Shown here piece by piece: positions 34,677 through 45,726 of a stretch of 64,000 bases of DNA. Origin of the DNA: Streptomyces spiroverticillatus (GTDB lineage Bacteria; Actinomycetota; Actinomycetes; Streptomycetales; Streptomycetaceae). Every line of letters begins with the position of its first letter. The stretch's first letter is position 1. The notes beneath the pieces are model-generated. The model searched no databases and was not told the DNA's origin. It saw only the letters and a list, made by a program, of their open reading frames with translations. The stretch lies in NCBI GenBank assembly GCA_014650415.1, contig BMUX01000017.1, positions 62,001 through 126,000 of the forward strand. Reading direction: 5' to 3'. The translations under genes were made by a program, and so were the position numbers.

Positions 34677-35531
34677 GTGCTGCTGGTGACCGGAGCGACC
34701 GGAACCGTCGGGAGGGAAGTGCTCCGCAGGCTCCCCGAGCCGACCGCCGCTTCGCCGGTGCGCGTCATGGCCAGGGAGCCCGGACGGGTCACGGGCGCCC
34801 CGGAGTCGGCGGAGATCGTCCACGGGGACTTCACGGATGCCCGCTCGCTGGCGGAGGCCCTGCGCGGAGTGCACCGGGTCCTGCTGCTGTCCGTGCCTTC
34901 CGCAGAGGGCGACGCGGTCTTCCTGAGGGAGGCGGGGGCGGCCGGGGTACGGCACGTGGTGAAGCTGTCGGCGGCCGCGGTCGCCGACGAAGGGGCCGAC
35001 GACCTGATCACCCGGTGGCAGCGCCGCAACGAGCAACTGCTGGTCGACAGCGGCCTGGCCTGGACCCTGCTGCGCCCGCGCGCCTTCATGTCCAACACCC
35101 TGTCCTGGGCGCGCTCGATCCGTACGGACGACACCGTCCGGGCCCTGTACGGGACCTCGCTCAACGCCTGCGTCGATCCGCGCGACGTCGCCGAGGCGGC
35201 GGTGCGGGTGCTCACCGGGGCCGAACACGAGGGCAGGGCCTACCCGTTGACCGGACCGGAAGCACTCAGCGCGGTCGACCAGACGCGGCAACTGGCCCAA
35301 CTGCTGCGCCGTTCGCTCCAGTTCGAGGAACTGGACGCCGATCAGGCGCGTACCGCGCTGACCGCACGGTACTCCCCGGAGATCGCCGGGGCCCTGGTGG
35401 AGAGCGCGGAACGCGGGCGCGCAGGGAGCAAGAGCGAGGTGGACGGCACCGCCCCCGCACTCCTCGGCCGGCCGGCCGGGGACTTCCGCACCTGGGCCGC
35501 CGACCACCTGGATGCTTTCCGGGCCGGCTGA
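34677..35531 (+). CDS. NmrA-like NAD(P)-binding protein (paralogue of 53336-54196)
   Basis: The 284-aa protein is an atypical SDR of the NmrA/NAD(P)H-binding group with the nucleotide loop VTGATGTVGREVL at its start. It lacks the YxxxK catalytic pair of classic SDRs. It is clearly related to the cluster protein at 53336: both have SIRT-D/E..VRA.YG, LTGPEA and RTWAADH/ARWAADH in the same order. GTG 34677 fits a GGAAGGG site; longer starts lack support. It may mark the left flank of the biosynthetic region or be an independent gene; its substrate is unknown. Confidence 0.75.
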   Translation: MLLVTGATGTVGREVLRRLPEPTAASPVRVMAREPGRVTGAPESAEIVHGDFTDARSLAEALRGVHRVLLLSVPSAEGDAVFLREAGAAGVRHVVKLSAAAVADEGADDLITRWQRRNEQLLVDSGLAWTLLRPRAFMSNTLSWARSIRTDDTVRALYGTSLNACVDPRDVAEAAVRVLTGAEHEGRAYPLTGPEALSAVDQTRQLAQLLRRSLQFEELDADQARTALTARYSPEIAGALVESAERGRAGSKSEVDGTAPALLGRPAGDFRTWAADHLDAFRAG

Positions 35532-35533
35532 CG

Positions 35534-35642
35534 GCGGGTGCTGCCGTACCGCGGTCCGCGGCGCTCAGCCGTCACCGCTGTACGGACCGCAGTGCTCATC
35601 TCGTACGGCGCTCAGCCGCCGCTGCCGTACGGACCGCAAGGC
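35534..35642. repeat. Imperfect tandem repeats downstream of the NmrA-like gene
   Basis: Three diverged units share ctgccgtac/ctgtacggaccgc and gcgctcagccg blocks in the 110 bases between two convergent stops. No clean hairpin is formed. Confidence 0.6.
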
Positions 35643-36476
35643 TCACCCGGTGCGCCGGGCGACCGTGATCCGAGGTTCGCCCGCGGTGTCGCCGAGCGTG
35701 GTGATCTCCTCGAAGAAGTCGCCCCGCAGCAGCGCGCTCACCTGCGCCGGCTGTGCCTTGTCGTGCTCGATCGCCAGCCATCCGCCCCGGCGCAGCACCG
35801 CCGTCGACAGCTCGACGATGCGCCGGATCAGCAGGAGGCCGTCGGCCCCGCTGTAGACGGCGCTCCGCGGCTGGTGCTCGGACCATTCGGGCAGCAGCCG
35901 CCACAGCGGGGAGACGTAGGGCGGGTTCGCCATGACCACGTCGGTGGTGCCCAGATGGGCGTCCAGACAGCCGGGCTCGGTGAGATCGGCCGCCTGCACG
36001 AAGACCGGGCCCAGCACCGACTCGTTGCGCGCCGCGTTGCGGGCCAGGTACTGCAGGCAGGTGTCGTCGCGCTCCACGCACGTCACCGACGCGTCGGGGC
36101 GACGCCTGGACAGGGCCAGACCCAGCGCCCCGACGCCGGAACACAGGTCGAGCACCCTCCCGCCGCGCGGCAGCGTCGCCTCGGACGCCGCCCACTCCAC
36201 CACGCTGGTGCTCTCGTACCGGGGAACGAACACCCCGCTCCCGACGACGAGTTCAAGACCGTCGAAGGGCACAGCGCCGATGAGGTGCCCGAGCGGGATG
36301 CGACGGCAGCGCTCCGCCACGGCGGTCTCGAAACGGGCCAGTGCCATGGGCGACTCCTCGGTCAGGAAGCGTGTCCGCAGTGCGGTCAGGTCGCCCTCCA
36401 CGTCCCACACGCCCGCCTCGGTCAGGCGGGTGCGGGCCCGTTCACAGGCCTCGTACACCTGCGGCACCGTCGTCAT
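35643..36476 (-). CDS. HemK/PrmC-like N5-glutamine methyltransferase paralogue
   Basis: The 277-aa protein has a helical N-terminal domain followed by a class I methyltransferase domain with VLDLCSGVGALGLALSRR, the AdoMet-binding acidic CVERDD and the HemK signature NPPYVSPL that holds the substrate Gln in PrmC. Release-factor methylation is the housekeeping role of the family, but PrmC is normally beside prfA; this lone copy may act on another protein or small molecule. It is transcribed away from the recombinase island and toward the NmrA-like gene. Confidence 0.75.
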   Translation of the reverse strand: MTTVPQVYEACERARTRLTEAGVWDVEGDLTALRTRFLTEESPMALARFETAVAERCRRIPLGHLIGAVPFDGLELVVGSGVFVPRYESTSVVEWAASEATLPRGGRVLDLCSGVGALGLALSRRRPDASVTCVERDDTCLQYLARNAARNESVLGPVFVQAADLTEPGCLDAHLGTTDVVMANPPYVSPLWRLLPEWSEHQPRSAVYSGADGLLLIRRIVELSTAVLRRGGWLAIEHDKAQPAQVSALLRGDFFEEITTLGDTAGEPRITVARRTG

Positions 36477-36699
36477 GACCGCACCGCGCGTGCGTGAGCG
36501 TGTGCGCGCGCTGCGCGGACGGTGTTCCGGCCGGTCCGCTCCCGTCCCTCGGACGTTCCGGATGTCTGTACGGTCACGGCAATCCCCTCTGGGTGGCGGG
36601 GGCCGGTGCGTGCCGGCCCCCGCGAGCAGACCTGTCCTTCGGTGGTGCGCCGGTACGGTGGGCCGCGGTCCCGGCGGGGGACCGCGGCCCCGAGCCGCC

Positions 36700-39105
<2,406 letters not shown>

Positions 39106-39173
39106 GTTCCTGTTTTCTCCAAGGCTGTGGTGCGGCCGGAAGGGCGGTACGACGGTGGCGCCGCCGGAAGCGA

Positions 39174-39207
39174 CCCCCCGGCCCCGACGGGGGGCGGAGC
39201 CGGGGGG
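39174..39207 (-). terminator. GC-rich hairpin between drrB-like and uvrA-like genes
   Basis: Arms ccccccggc (39174-39182) and gccgggggg (39199-39207) pair perfectly; inner bases can pair too. It may reduce read-through from the exporter genes into the UvrA-like gene. Confidence 0.5.
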
Positions 39208-39218
39208 CCGGTCATGGG

Positions 39219-40061
39219 TCAGCGGCTGAGGTCCCGGAACCTCTTGACCGCCAGCGGGAAGAAGATCGCGACCAGGAGCACCGGCCAGGCCACGGCCAGG
39301 AGCTCCGCGTTCGTCGCGGCCCAGGAGTCCCCGGCCGCGCTCTGGTTGCCGAACAGTTCGCGCACCGCGGTGGCCGTCGCCGACATCGGGTTCCACTCGA
39401 CGACCGCGCCGAGCCAGGCGGGCATCGAGGCGGGCGTGGCGATGGCGTTGGAGAGGAAGGCCATCGGCCAGACCAGGATCTGCACGGCCTGCACCATCTC
39501 CGGCTTGCCGGCGACCATCGCCAGGTGGAGGCCGATCCACAGCATCGCGAACCGCAGCAGGAGCAGCAGGCCCACCGCGGCCATGAAGGAGGCGAATCCG
39601 TTGTTCCAGCGCCAGCCGATCGCGGCGCCGACGCCGATCATCACGGCCAGGCCGACGACCGACTGCAGCATGTCGGCGATGCTCCGGCCGACCAGGATCG
39701 AGCCGGAGTTCATCGGCATCGAACGGAACCGGTCGATGACCCCCTTGCCGAGGTCCTGGGTGACCGAGAGCATGGTCGCCTCAAGACCGAAGGCCATGGT
39801 CATGGTGAGCATGCCGGGCACCAGGTAGGACGTGAAGTCCCCCTCGACGCCCTTGCCGCCGCCGATCAGGAAGCCGAACATCAGCAGCATCATCACCGGG
39901 AAGACCAGCCCGACGACCACCTGCACGGGCTGGCGCGCCCAGTGCGCCAGCTCGCGCCGGGTCATCGTCCAGGAGTCGGCGAACGCCCAGCTCAGCTTCG
40001 AACCGCTCCCGTGCGTCGTGCTCACCGGGGCCGTCGTGGGTGCGTGGTGGGTCGCGGTCAT
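39219..40061 (-). CDS. drrB: DrrB-type ABC-2 permease for drug export
   Basis: The 280-aa protein has six membrane segments after a cytosolic N-terminus and matches the DrrB/ABC-2 family: RELAHWARQPVQVVVGLVFP, GVIDRFRSMPMNSGSILVGR and a C-terminal RRFRDLS-like end (KRFRDLSR). With the ATPase encoded just upstream it should form an exporter for an anthracycline-like product. Its ATG overlaps the DrrA stop (ATGA), so synthesis is coupled. Confidence 0.9.
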   Translation of the reverse strand: MTATHHAPTTAPVSTTHGSGSKLSWAFADSWTMTRRELAHWARQPVQVVVGLVFPVMMLLMFGFLIGGGKGVEGDFTSYLVPGMLTMTMAFGLEATMLSVTQDLGKGVIDRFRSMPMNSGSILVGRSIADMLQSVVGLAVMIGVGAAIGWRWNNGFASFMAAVGLLLLLRFAMLWIGLHLAMVAGKPEMVQAVQILVWPMAFLSNAIATPASMPAWLGAVVEWNPMSATATAVRELFGNQSAAGDSWAATNAELLAVAWPVLLVAIFFPLAVKRFRDLSR

Positions 40062-40996
40062 GCGGCCTCCTCCTTCGTCAGGTGCATGAAGACCTCGTCG
40101 AGGGTCGGCCGGCGCACGGCGATGTCCTCCGCCTCGATGCCGGCCTCCTGCAGCGCCCGTACGGTCTCGGTCAGGGCCACCATCCGGTTGCTGATCGAGG
40201 CACTGACCATCCGCCGGTCCTCGTCCTTGTCCACGGCGCCGGGCAGCAGGGCGGCGGCGCGCTCCAGCTGCGCCACGTCGTGCAGGATGACGTCGATGCG
40301 GTCGCCGCCGGTCTTGGTCTTCAGTTCGTCGGCCGTGCCCTCGGCGATGACCTGCCCGCGGTTGATCACCGCGATCTGGTCGGCCAGCTGGTCGGCCTCC
40401 TCCAGGTACTGCGTGGTCAGCAGTACGGTCGTACCGCCGCCCACCAGGGAGCGCACCGCGTTCCACACCTCGGTGCGGCCGCGTGGGTCGAGCCCGGTGG
40501 TGGGCTCGTCCAGGAAGAGCACCTGCGGCCGGGAGATCAGGGACGCCGCCAGGTCCAGGCGCCGCCGCATGCCGCCGCTGTACTGCTTGATGGCCTTGGT
40601 GCCGGTGTCGGTGAGGCCGAACTGCTCCAGCAGCTCGTCCGCCCGTGCACCGGCGCGCCGGCCGCCGAGGTGGTAGAGACGGCCGAACATCTCCAGGTTC
40701 TGGCGGCCGCTGAGCTCCTCGTCGACGGCGGCGTTCTGGCCCAGCAGCCCGATCCGGGAGCGCACTTCGTCGGCTCGGGTGCGCACGTCGATGCCCGCCA
40801 CCTCGACGCGCCCCTCGTCGGCGCGCAGCAGCGTGGACATGATGCGTACCGCCGTGGTCTTGCCGGCGCCATTGGGGCCGAGGATCCCTTGGACGGTCCC
40901 GGCCCGCACCGTGAGGTCGAGGCCGTCGAGAGCCTGCTTGTCCTTGTACTTCTTGCGCAGACCTTCGACGACGATCGCCAGATCGCGGTCAGACAA
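40058..40996 (-). CDS. drrA: DrrA-type drug-export ATPase
   Basis: The 312-aa ATPase has Walker A GPNGAGKTT (residues 40-48), signature YSGGMRRRLDLA, Walker B VLFLDEPTTGLD and the DrrA-type C-terminal part with LDEVFMHLT (the DrrA LDEVFL motif needed for complex assembly). This subfamily powers daunorubicin, oleandomycin and mithramycin-type exporters. It is the first gene of the exporter operon and is divergent from the padR gene with operator copies in between. Confidence 0.92.
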   Translation of the reverse strand: MSDRDLAIVVEGLRKKYKDKQALDGLDLTVRAGTVQGILGPNGAGKTTAVRIMSTLLRADEGRVEVAGIDVRTRADEVRSRIGLLGQNAAVDEELSGRQNLEMFGRLYHLGGRRAGARADELLEQFGLTDTGTKAIKQYSGGMRRRLDLAASLISRPQVLFLDEPTTGLDPRGRTEVWNAVRSLVGGGTTVLLTTQYLEEADQLADQIAVINRGQVIAEGTADELKTKTGGDRIDVILHDVAQLERAAALLPGAVDKDEDRRMVSASISNRMVALTETVRALQEAGIEAEDIAVRRPTLDEVFMHLTKEEAA

Positions 40997-41020
40997 AGCA
41001 CCCTCCTTCAGTCAGTGGAT

Positions 41021-41124
41021 AAACTTGACTAGTGATGCCACCATAGGGCCTCACCGCCGTTTGGTCAAACTTGATTAGTCGCGCTGAAGGTACCGTAGAT
41101 TTGGGACTAGTCAAACTTGGATAG
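41021..41124. promoter_or_regulatory. Three copies of a PadR-operator-like box
   Basis: Related boxes aaacttgactagt (41021-41033), tcaaacttgattagtc (41065-41080) and tcaaacttggatag (41111-41124) lie between drrA and padR. The block actagtcaa (41106-41114) is the exact complement of ttgactagt in the first box. The region is also AT-richer than average, consistent with two divergent promoters covered by the repressor. Confidence 0.75.
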
Positions 41125-41168
41125 AACTCATCCGGGCACAACTGCGTACGAGGAGAAGGAGGATGCCC

Positions 41169-41807
41169 ATGTCACCGATCCGGCTGCTGGTTCTCGGCGC
41201 GGTCCGCCAGCACGGACGGGCGCACGGCTATCAGGTGCGCAACGATCTCGAGTACTGGGGGGCCCACGAGTGGTCGAGCGCCAAGCCGGGCTCGATCTAC
41301 CACGCGCTCAAGCAGATGACGAAGCAGGGGCTCCTCATCGCCCACGAGATCGCGCCCAGCACTGCCGGCGGCCCGCCCCGCGTGGAGTACGAGCTCAACG
41401 ACCAGGGCACCGCGGAGTACTTCAAACTGCTGCGCGACGCCCTGAGCTCGCACGAGCAGAAGTCCGACGACCTCTCCGCCGGCCTCGGCTTCATCGTCGA
41501 CCTGCCCCGCGGCGAGGCCATCGCCCTGCTGAAGGAGCGCGTCTCCGGGCTGGAGCAGTGGCGCTCCGCCGTCACCGGGTACTACACGCCGGAGGCCGGG
41601 CCCGAACAGCTTGGCCACATCGGCGAGATCATGAACCTGTGGGTGCACTCCGCCGACGCCGGTGTGCGCTGGACCCGCGGGCTGATCGAACGGATCGAGG
41701 GCGGCGCGTACGCCTTCGCAGGGGAGGGCGACCCCTTCGTGGGCGTACTCGCCGACGACGAGCCGAACCCCTTCGCGCCGGACCGGTACCCGGAGGGGGT
41801 GCGCTAG
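41169..41807 (+). CDS. PadR-family repressor of the exporter operon
   Basis: The 212-aa protein has a PadR winged helix (HGYQVRNDLEYWGAHEWSS, GSIYHALKQMTKQGLL and a basic wing) and a C-terminal helical dimerisation domain. PadR/LadR-type proteins bind hydrophobic drugs and derepress efflux genes. It is divergent from drrA with three operator-like boxes in between, so it probably controls both genes and senses the cluster product. ATG 41169 is chosen because AAGGAGG ends 6 bases upstream; ATG 41163 directly abuts that site. Confidence 0.87.
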   Translation: MSPIRLLVLGAVRQHGRAHGYQVRNDLEYWGAHEWSSAKPGSIYHALKQMTKQGLLIAHEIAPSTAGGPPRVEYELNDQGTAEYFKLLRDALSSHEQKSDDLSAGLGFIVDLPRGEAIALLKERVSGLEQWRSAVTGYYTPEAGPEQLGHIGEIMNLWVHSADAGVRWTRGLIERIEGGAYAFAGEGDPFVGVLADDEPNPFAPDRYPEGVR

Positions 41808-41905
41808 CGGGGCAGGGGGACTCTTCGGCACCTCTCGGGATGGTAAAGAAACCGGACGCCCGGTATATTCTGCGCCATTCACCGAGGGCCGAGGGGGGCA
41901 CCGCT

Positions 41906-43414
41906 GTGCAGGAGAACGGTCGGTTACGGACGCAGGTGGCGGTGGTCGGCGGGGGACCCGTCGGCATGCTGCTGGCAGCCGAGTTGGCGAGCCAGGGAGT
42001 CGGCACCGTACTCCTGGAAGCACGGGACGACGTCAGTGAGCGGCCCAAGGCGAACACGCTGCACGCGCGGGCGGTGCAGTGCCTGGCCAGGCGGGGCCAC
42101 CTGCCCGGTCCCGCAGCCCCGCCCGGCAGCGGCACGAAAGGCATGCCCTTCCATTTCGCGGGCCTGCCGGGACTGGTGATCACGGCCCCCGACCGGGAAC
42201 CGCAACCCCTCCTCAAGTACCCCCAGGCACAGTTCGAAAGGGGCTTCGAGGAGCGGGCCCGGGCGGCGGGCGCCCGCATCCTGCGGGGGCACCGGGTCAC
42301 CGAGGTCGCCGAGCAGGACGGCTGCGTACGGATCGAGGCCGAGGGCCCGCACGGCCGCAGCGTGCGCGTCGAGGCGCAGTACGCGGTGGGGGCCGACGGA
42401 GCCCGCAGCGCGGTGCGCGAACACGCGGCCATCACCTCCGACACCGAGCCGGCCACGGTGTCCGCCCTGATGGGAGCCGTGACCCTCACGGACCCCGGGG
42501 CGCTGCCCGACGGCTGGCAGCACACCGCACACGGCTGGATCGTCGCCAAGCGCGACGCCGGGGGCCTCACCCATGTGCGCACCCTCGACTGCCGGGGCGC
42601 GCACCCCGGCCGGCACGCACCTCCCACCCTGGAGGAACTGCGCCGGGAGGTCTCCCGGATCGCCGGGCGGGACATCGCCATGACCGGGCCGCGCTGGCTG
42701 GGCAGGTTCAGCGACGTCACCCGCCTCGCCCGCACCTTCCGTGCGGGACGCGTCTTCGTGGCGGGCGACGCGGCGCACGTGCACTTCCCGATCGGCGGGC
42801 AGGGCCTGAGCACCGGAGTGCTGGACGCGCTCAACCTGGGCTGGAAGCTGGCGCTCGCGGTGCGGGGCACGGCGGCTCCCGGACTGCTCGACACCTACGA
42901 CGCGGAACGCCGCCCGGCGGCCCAGCGGGTCATCGACAACACCCGGGCCCAGCTCGCGCTGATGCGCCCGGGATCCGAACTCGACGCCCTGCGCGGGGTG
43001 TTCCGCTCGCTGCTGCTCACCGACCAGGAGAGCGGACGCCGGCTCAGCGACCTGATCAGCGCCCAGGACACGGTGCTGCCCGCCCCCGCCGGGGACGGCG
43101 GCCCGGCAGCCGGCACGTTCCTGGCCAACCTGGCGCTCACCACCGCGACGGGGGACACCGACGTGATCGAACTGCTCCAGGAGGGCAGGCCGCTGCTGCT
43201 GCTCCTCGGCGACGGGGGAGCCCGCCACCTCGACCGGGCGCGTGCCTGGGGCCGGACGCTGAAGGTGGTCCGGGCCGAGCCCGTACCCGAAGTGCCGTAC
43301 GAGGCAGCGGTGGTACGGCCCGACGGCTACCTGGCATGGACGTCGGACGGCGGCGACCTGGAGGCGCCGCTGTCGGCGTACTTCGCCCAGGACGCCGCGG
43401 CGGGCCGCCCCTGA
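41906..43414 (+). CDS. FAD-dependent aromatic polyketide hydroxylase
   Basis: The 502-aa protein is a class A flavoprotein hydroxylase of the PgaE/MtmOIV/RdmE group. The FAD loop is VAVVGGGPVGMLLAAEL (Gly15-20), the NADPH/FAD DG motif is YAVGADGARSAVRE and the second FAD motif is VFVAGDAAHVHFPIGGQGLSTG. Such enzymes hydroxylate or oxidatively cleave aromatic polyketide rings with NAD(P)H and O2. GTG 41906 has a GAGGGGGG site upstream. Codon 7 is TTA (41924-41926), the rare Leu codon read by bldA tRNA, so its translation should be tied to development. It stands just right of the resistance block. Confidence 0.88.
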   Translation: MQENGRLRTQVAVVGGGPVGMLLAAELASQGVGTVLLEARDDVSERPKANTLHARAVQCLARRGHLPGPAAPPGSGTKGMPFHFAGLPGLVITAPDREPQPLLKYPQAQFERGFEERARAAGARILRGHRVTEVAEQDGCVRIEAEGPHGRSVRVEAQYAVGADGARSAVREHAAITSDTEPATVSALMGAVTLTDPGALPDGWQHTAHGWIVAKRDAGGLTHVRTLDCRGAHPGRHAPPTLEELRREVSRIAGRDIAMTGPRWLGRFSDVTRLARTFRAGRVFVAGDAAHVHFPIGGQGLSTGVLDALNLGWKLALAVRGTAAPGLLDTYDAERRPAAQRVIDNTRAQLALMRPGSELDALRGVFRSLLLTDQESGRRLSDLISAQDTVLPAPAGDGGPAAGTFLANLALTTATGDTDVIELLQEGRPLLLLLGDGGARHLDRARAWGRTLKVVRAEPVPEVPYEAAVVRPDGYLAWTSDGGDLEAPLSAYFAQDAAAGRP

Positions 43415-43459
43415 CGGAGTGTCGGCAAGGGCCGGGGGCCGGGTTCGGGCCACCGGCTC

Positions 43460-44140
43460 TCAGCCGACGGTGTCGAGCGCTTCCTGCGCCTGCTGCGCCA
43501 GGGAGGCCTGCAGGGCCTCCTCGTAGACCCTGGCCCCCCGGGTCTCGGCGAGGTCGAGCGAGGCGAGGATGGAGGGGGCCACCGCGCTGGGCAGTACGTG
43601 CCGCAGCATGGCGGAGACCCTGGTGACCAGGTCGCGGTACTCGCAGATGGCCTGGGACATGGACTGGATGCCGGCGAAGGAGCCCACGATGACGGCGGCC
43701 GTCTCGGCGGGCACGGCGTGGGGCAGCAGTTCGCCCCTGGCCTGGGCCTCCTCCAGCAGCGGGACGCCGACCTCGACCCAGCGCAGGAACGGGCCGCTGC
43801 GGTCCAGGCCCTCCGACTGCTGATCCATCGTCAGCCGGACCGCGGCGCGGACGATCGGGTCCGTCTGCAGGCGATGGGCGTGCAGCATCACGATGTCCAC
43901 GATCTCCTGCACCTTGGAGACGCGGTGCGGAACCTGGATGCTGTGGTCCTGCTCCGCCAGGACGGCCTGGGCCAGGTCCTCCTTCGAGACGAAGTGGAAG
44001 TACAGGGCGCCCTTGGTCGTCCCCGCCTCCTTGAGGATCTGGGCGATCGTGGCCGCCTGGTACCCGTGCACCTCGAAGATTCTGGCCGCCGCCGTCAGGA
44101 TCGTGCGGCGGGTACGAATGGCTCGGACCTGCTCGGCCAC
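43460..44140 (-). CDS. Gamma-butyrolactone receptor-like TetR regulator (ArpA/ScbR type) 1
   Basis: The 226-aa protein has the conserved receptor N-terminus (RTILTAAARIFEVHGYQAATI and GTTKGALYFHFVSKEDLA) and a Trp in the ligand domain (FLRWVEV) at the place used by ArpA/ScbR for butyrolactone binding. These proteins repress biosynthesis genes and often themselves until the signal accumulates. It starts at GTG 44140 with AGGAGG just upstream, and an ARE-like box lies about 40 bases in front of it. It follows the afsA-like gene on the same strand. Confidence 0.85.
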   Translation of the reverse strand: MAEQVRAIRTRRTILTAAARIFEVHGYQAATIAQILKEAGTTKGALYFHFVSKEDLAQAVLAEQDHSIQVPHRVSKVQEIVDIVMLHAHRLQTDPIVRAAVRLTMDQQSEGLDRSGPFLRWVEVGVPLLEEAQARGELLPHAVPAETAAVIVGSFAGIQSMSQAICEYRDLVTRVSAMLRHVLPSAVAPSILASLDLAETRGARVYEEALQASLAQQAQEALDTVG

Positions 44141-44180
44141 GGCGCCTCCTGATTCCTCGGGGTGGTTCGGGCGGTCAAAA

Positions 44181-44198
44181 AAACCGCTCAGTCCGTAT
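44181..44198. promoter_or_regulatory. ARE-like autoregulatory element upstream of receptor 1
   Basis: The 18-base box aaaccgctcagtccgtat agrees with the typical palindromic butyrolactone-receptor site (half-site ATACCGAC type) at about two thirds of positions and ends 41 bases before the receptor start. Confidence 0.55.
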
Positions 44199-44235
44199 CT
44201 TACGGTGGGGTGCCGCGGGGTCGCCCCCGAGGACG

Positions 44236-45237
44236 TCAGCCCTCGTCCGGTGCGGCCGTGACGGTGCAGGTGAAGACCGGGACACCGCTCTGCACCGCGG
44301 TCACCAGGACGCTTCGGCCGCCTTCCGGGGAGGGTGTGGGCAGCGGCCGGGCCTCGATCGTGCAGGGCTGCGCCAGTTCGGTGTAGCGCGCGAACTCGCA
44401 GGCGAGGTTCACCGGGAGGTAGTGGGGGCGATCCAGCACCACCGCGGTGGCCTGCCGGGCCGCCTCGATCAGGACCATGCCCGGCACGTGGTCGACGGCG
44501 TGCTCGAAGAGGACGGGATGGCGGGTGTCGGCCCGCAGCAGCCAGCGGTTCTGTGCCTCGGTGGGGGACAGGACGACGTCCATGGGCGAGAGGCGCCCCA
44601 CCCGTGCCGGAGCCGTCGGGGAACCCGGCGCGGACGGCCGGCAATCGCTGGCCGGTACGTGTGCGCCGCGCAGCCGCCGGTAGACCTTCGGTGCGAGGCA
44701 GGAGAAGGACCCGCCGCCCGTCGCGGCGACCTGGCCGTCGCGGTGGAAGACGGCATCGAAGCGCATGCGGGAGAGGTTCTCGCCCCGCCGGACGACCTGC
44801 GTACAGGTGACGGAGACGCTGAGTGCGGCAGGTTCGTACCCCACCTCCAGGTGCTGCGGCCGGACGGCGAAGTGGAGGTCCTGGATGAGGAACTGGTGGC
44901 CGAACGGCACACCGAACTCCGCGTGCCCCAGCAGGATGCCGATCTGGCGCAGGGTCTCGCAGCCGATCAGCGGGTCGTGGCGGCCGTCGGCGACCGGGGT
45001 GAAGAAGCTGTGGCCCCGCGGCCACTGGGCGGATATCACGAAGCGGGTGTCGTCCACCCGTCGCCAGCCGGTGAGCAGCACTTCGGCCACGGCGGACCGG
45101 TGCACCAGTTCGCGAGGGACGGTGCTGGTCAGCGTCGCGGGTCGAGGGCGGTCCGGGCGCAGTGCGGAGTCCGCGCAGCACCTTCCCGTCCGTGTGTCGA
45201 ACGCTGTGAGTTCGTCCTGAAACGTGCTCGCCGGCAC
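44236..45237 (-). CDS. afsA: AfsA-like gamma-butyrolactone synthase
   Basis: The 333-aa protein has two AfsA hot-dog repeats. The first ends in HSFFTPVADGRHDPLIGCETLRQIGI and the second in RHPVLFEHAVDHVPGMVLIEAARQ, the paired H-x-x-E/E-x-x-R-Q signatures of the family. AfsA joins a beta-ketoacyl group with dihydroxyacetone phosphate, the key step for A-factor-type signals. It lies between the two receptor genes, so the cluster has its own signalling circuit. GTG 45237 is preceded by a GGGGGAG site. Confidence 0.9.
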   Translation of the reverse strand: MPASTFQDELTAFDTRTGRCCADSALRPDRPRPATLTSTVPRELVHRSAVAEVLLTGWRRVDDTRFVISAQWPRGHSFFTPVADGRHDPLIGCETLRQIGILLGHAEFGVPFGHQFLIQDLHFAVRPQHLEVGYEPAALSVSVTCTQVVRRGENLSRMRFDAVFHRDGQVAATGGGSFSCLAPKVYRRLRGAHVPASDCRPSAPGSPTAPARVGRLSPMDVVLSPTEAQNRWLLRADTRHPVLFEHAVDHVPGMVLIEAARQATAVVLDRPHYLPVNLACEFARYTELAQPCTIEARPLPTPSPEGGRSVLVTAVQSGVPVFTCTVTAAPDEG

Positions 45238-45288
45238 TGCTCCCCCTGGAATGGTGCGCGATGTGTCCGAGTGGCGTCCGGTCGAAAG

Positions 45289-45306
45289 ATATCGACCGAC
45301 CGGGAT
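45289..45306. promoter_or_regulatory. ARE-like box upstream of the afsA-like gene
   Basis: The box atatcgaccgaccgggat has butyrolactone-receptor-type half-sites (ATATCGAC and its partner ATCCCGGT) and lies about 50 bases before the afsA-like start. Confidence 0.5.
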
Positions 45307-45544
45307 GTCTACCAGGGCAGTGGATTTCGCCGGACGACCCTCTTCCGGTTCGTTTGTCCGCCCTGGTGGGGGCCGGTATCCGAGGCGGTGCGCGCGGGGA
45401 TTGCGGGGCTCGGCGGCCCGCTGCCTCCAGCGTGCCTCGAGCGGTTCTCGAGAGGCTGCCGCATCCTCCCGCGTCTCTCCGGCGGGCTGTGGGGCGGTTC
45501 GGTCGCCCGCGCCGTGGGTGTGCGTTGTCCTGGCCGTTCAGTAG

Positions 45545-45562
45545 AAACGGCACGCGCGGTTT
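45545..45562. promoter_or_regulatory. ARE-like palindrome upstream of receptor 2
   Basis: The box aaacggcacgcgcggttt is palindromic at 14 of 18 positions and resembles receptor binding sites. It lies 165 bases before the second receptor gene. Confidence 0.5.
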
Positions 45563-45726
45563 GTTATGTTGGCCCGCAAGGGGGGCCGCACCGTGGCGGC
45601 GGCCGCGGTGGTGGGGTGTGCTCGTACGCCTCGACCCCGGCCCTTTTCGACAAGTGCCGTGGTTCTCCGCCTCTTCACCCTTGCTTCGGCGGACCCGGTA
45701 CCCCCCTTGCAGTGATGGAGCGGTCG

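Larger units (their letters stand above)
45238..45726. other. Divergent control region between afsA-like and receptor 2 genes
   Basis: These 489 bases contain no supported gene. Two ARE-like boxes are seen, one near each end, and the left box lies where an afsA promoter would be. The stretch between them is GC-rich, without an obvious RNA or repeat. Confidence 0.65.
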
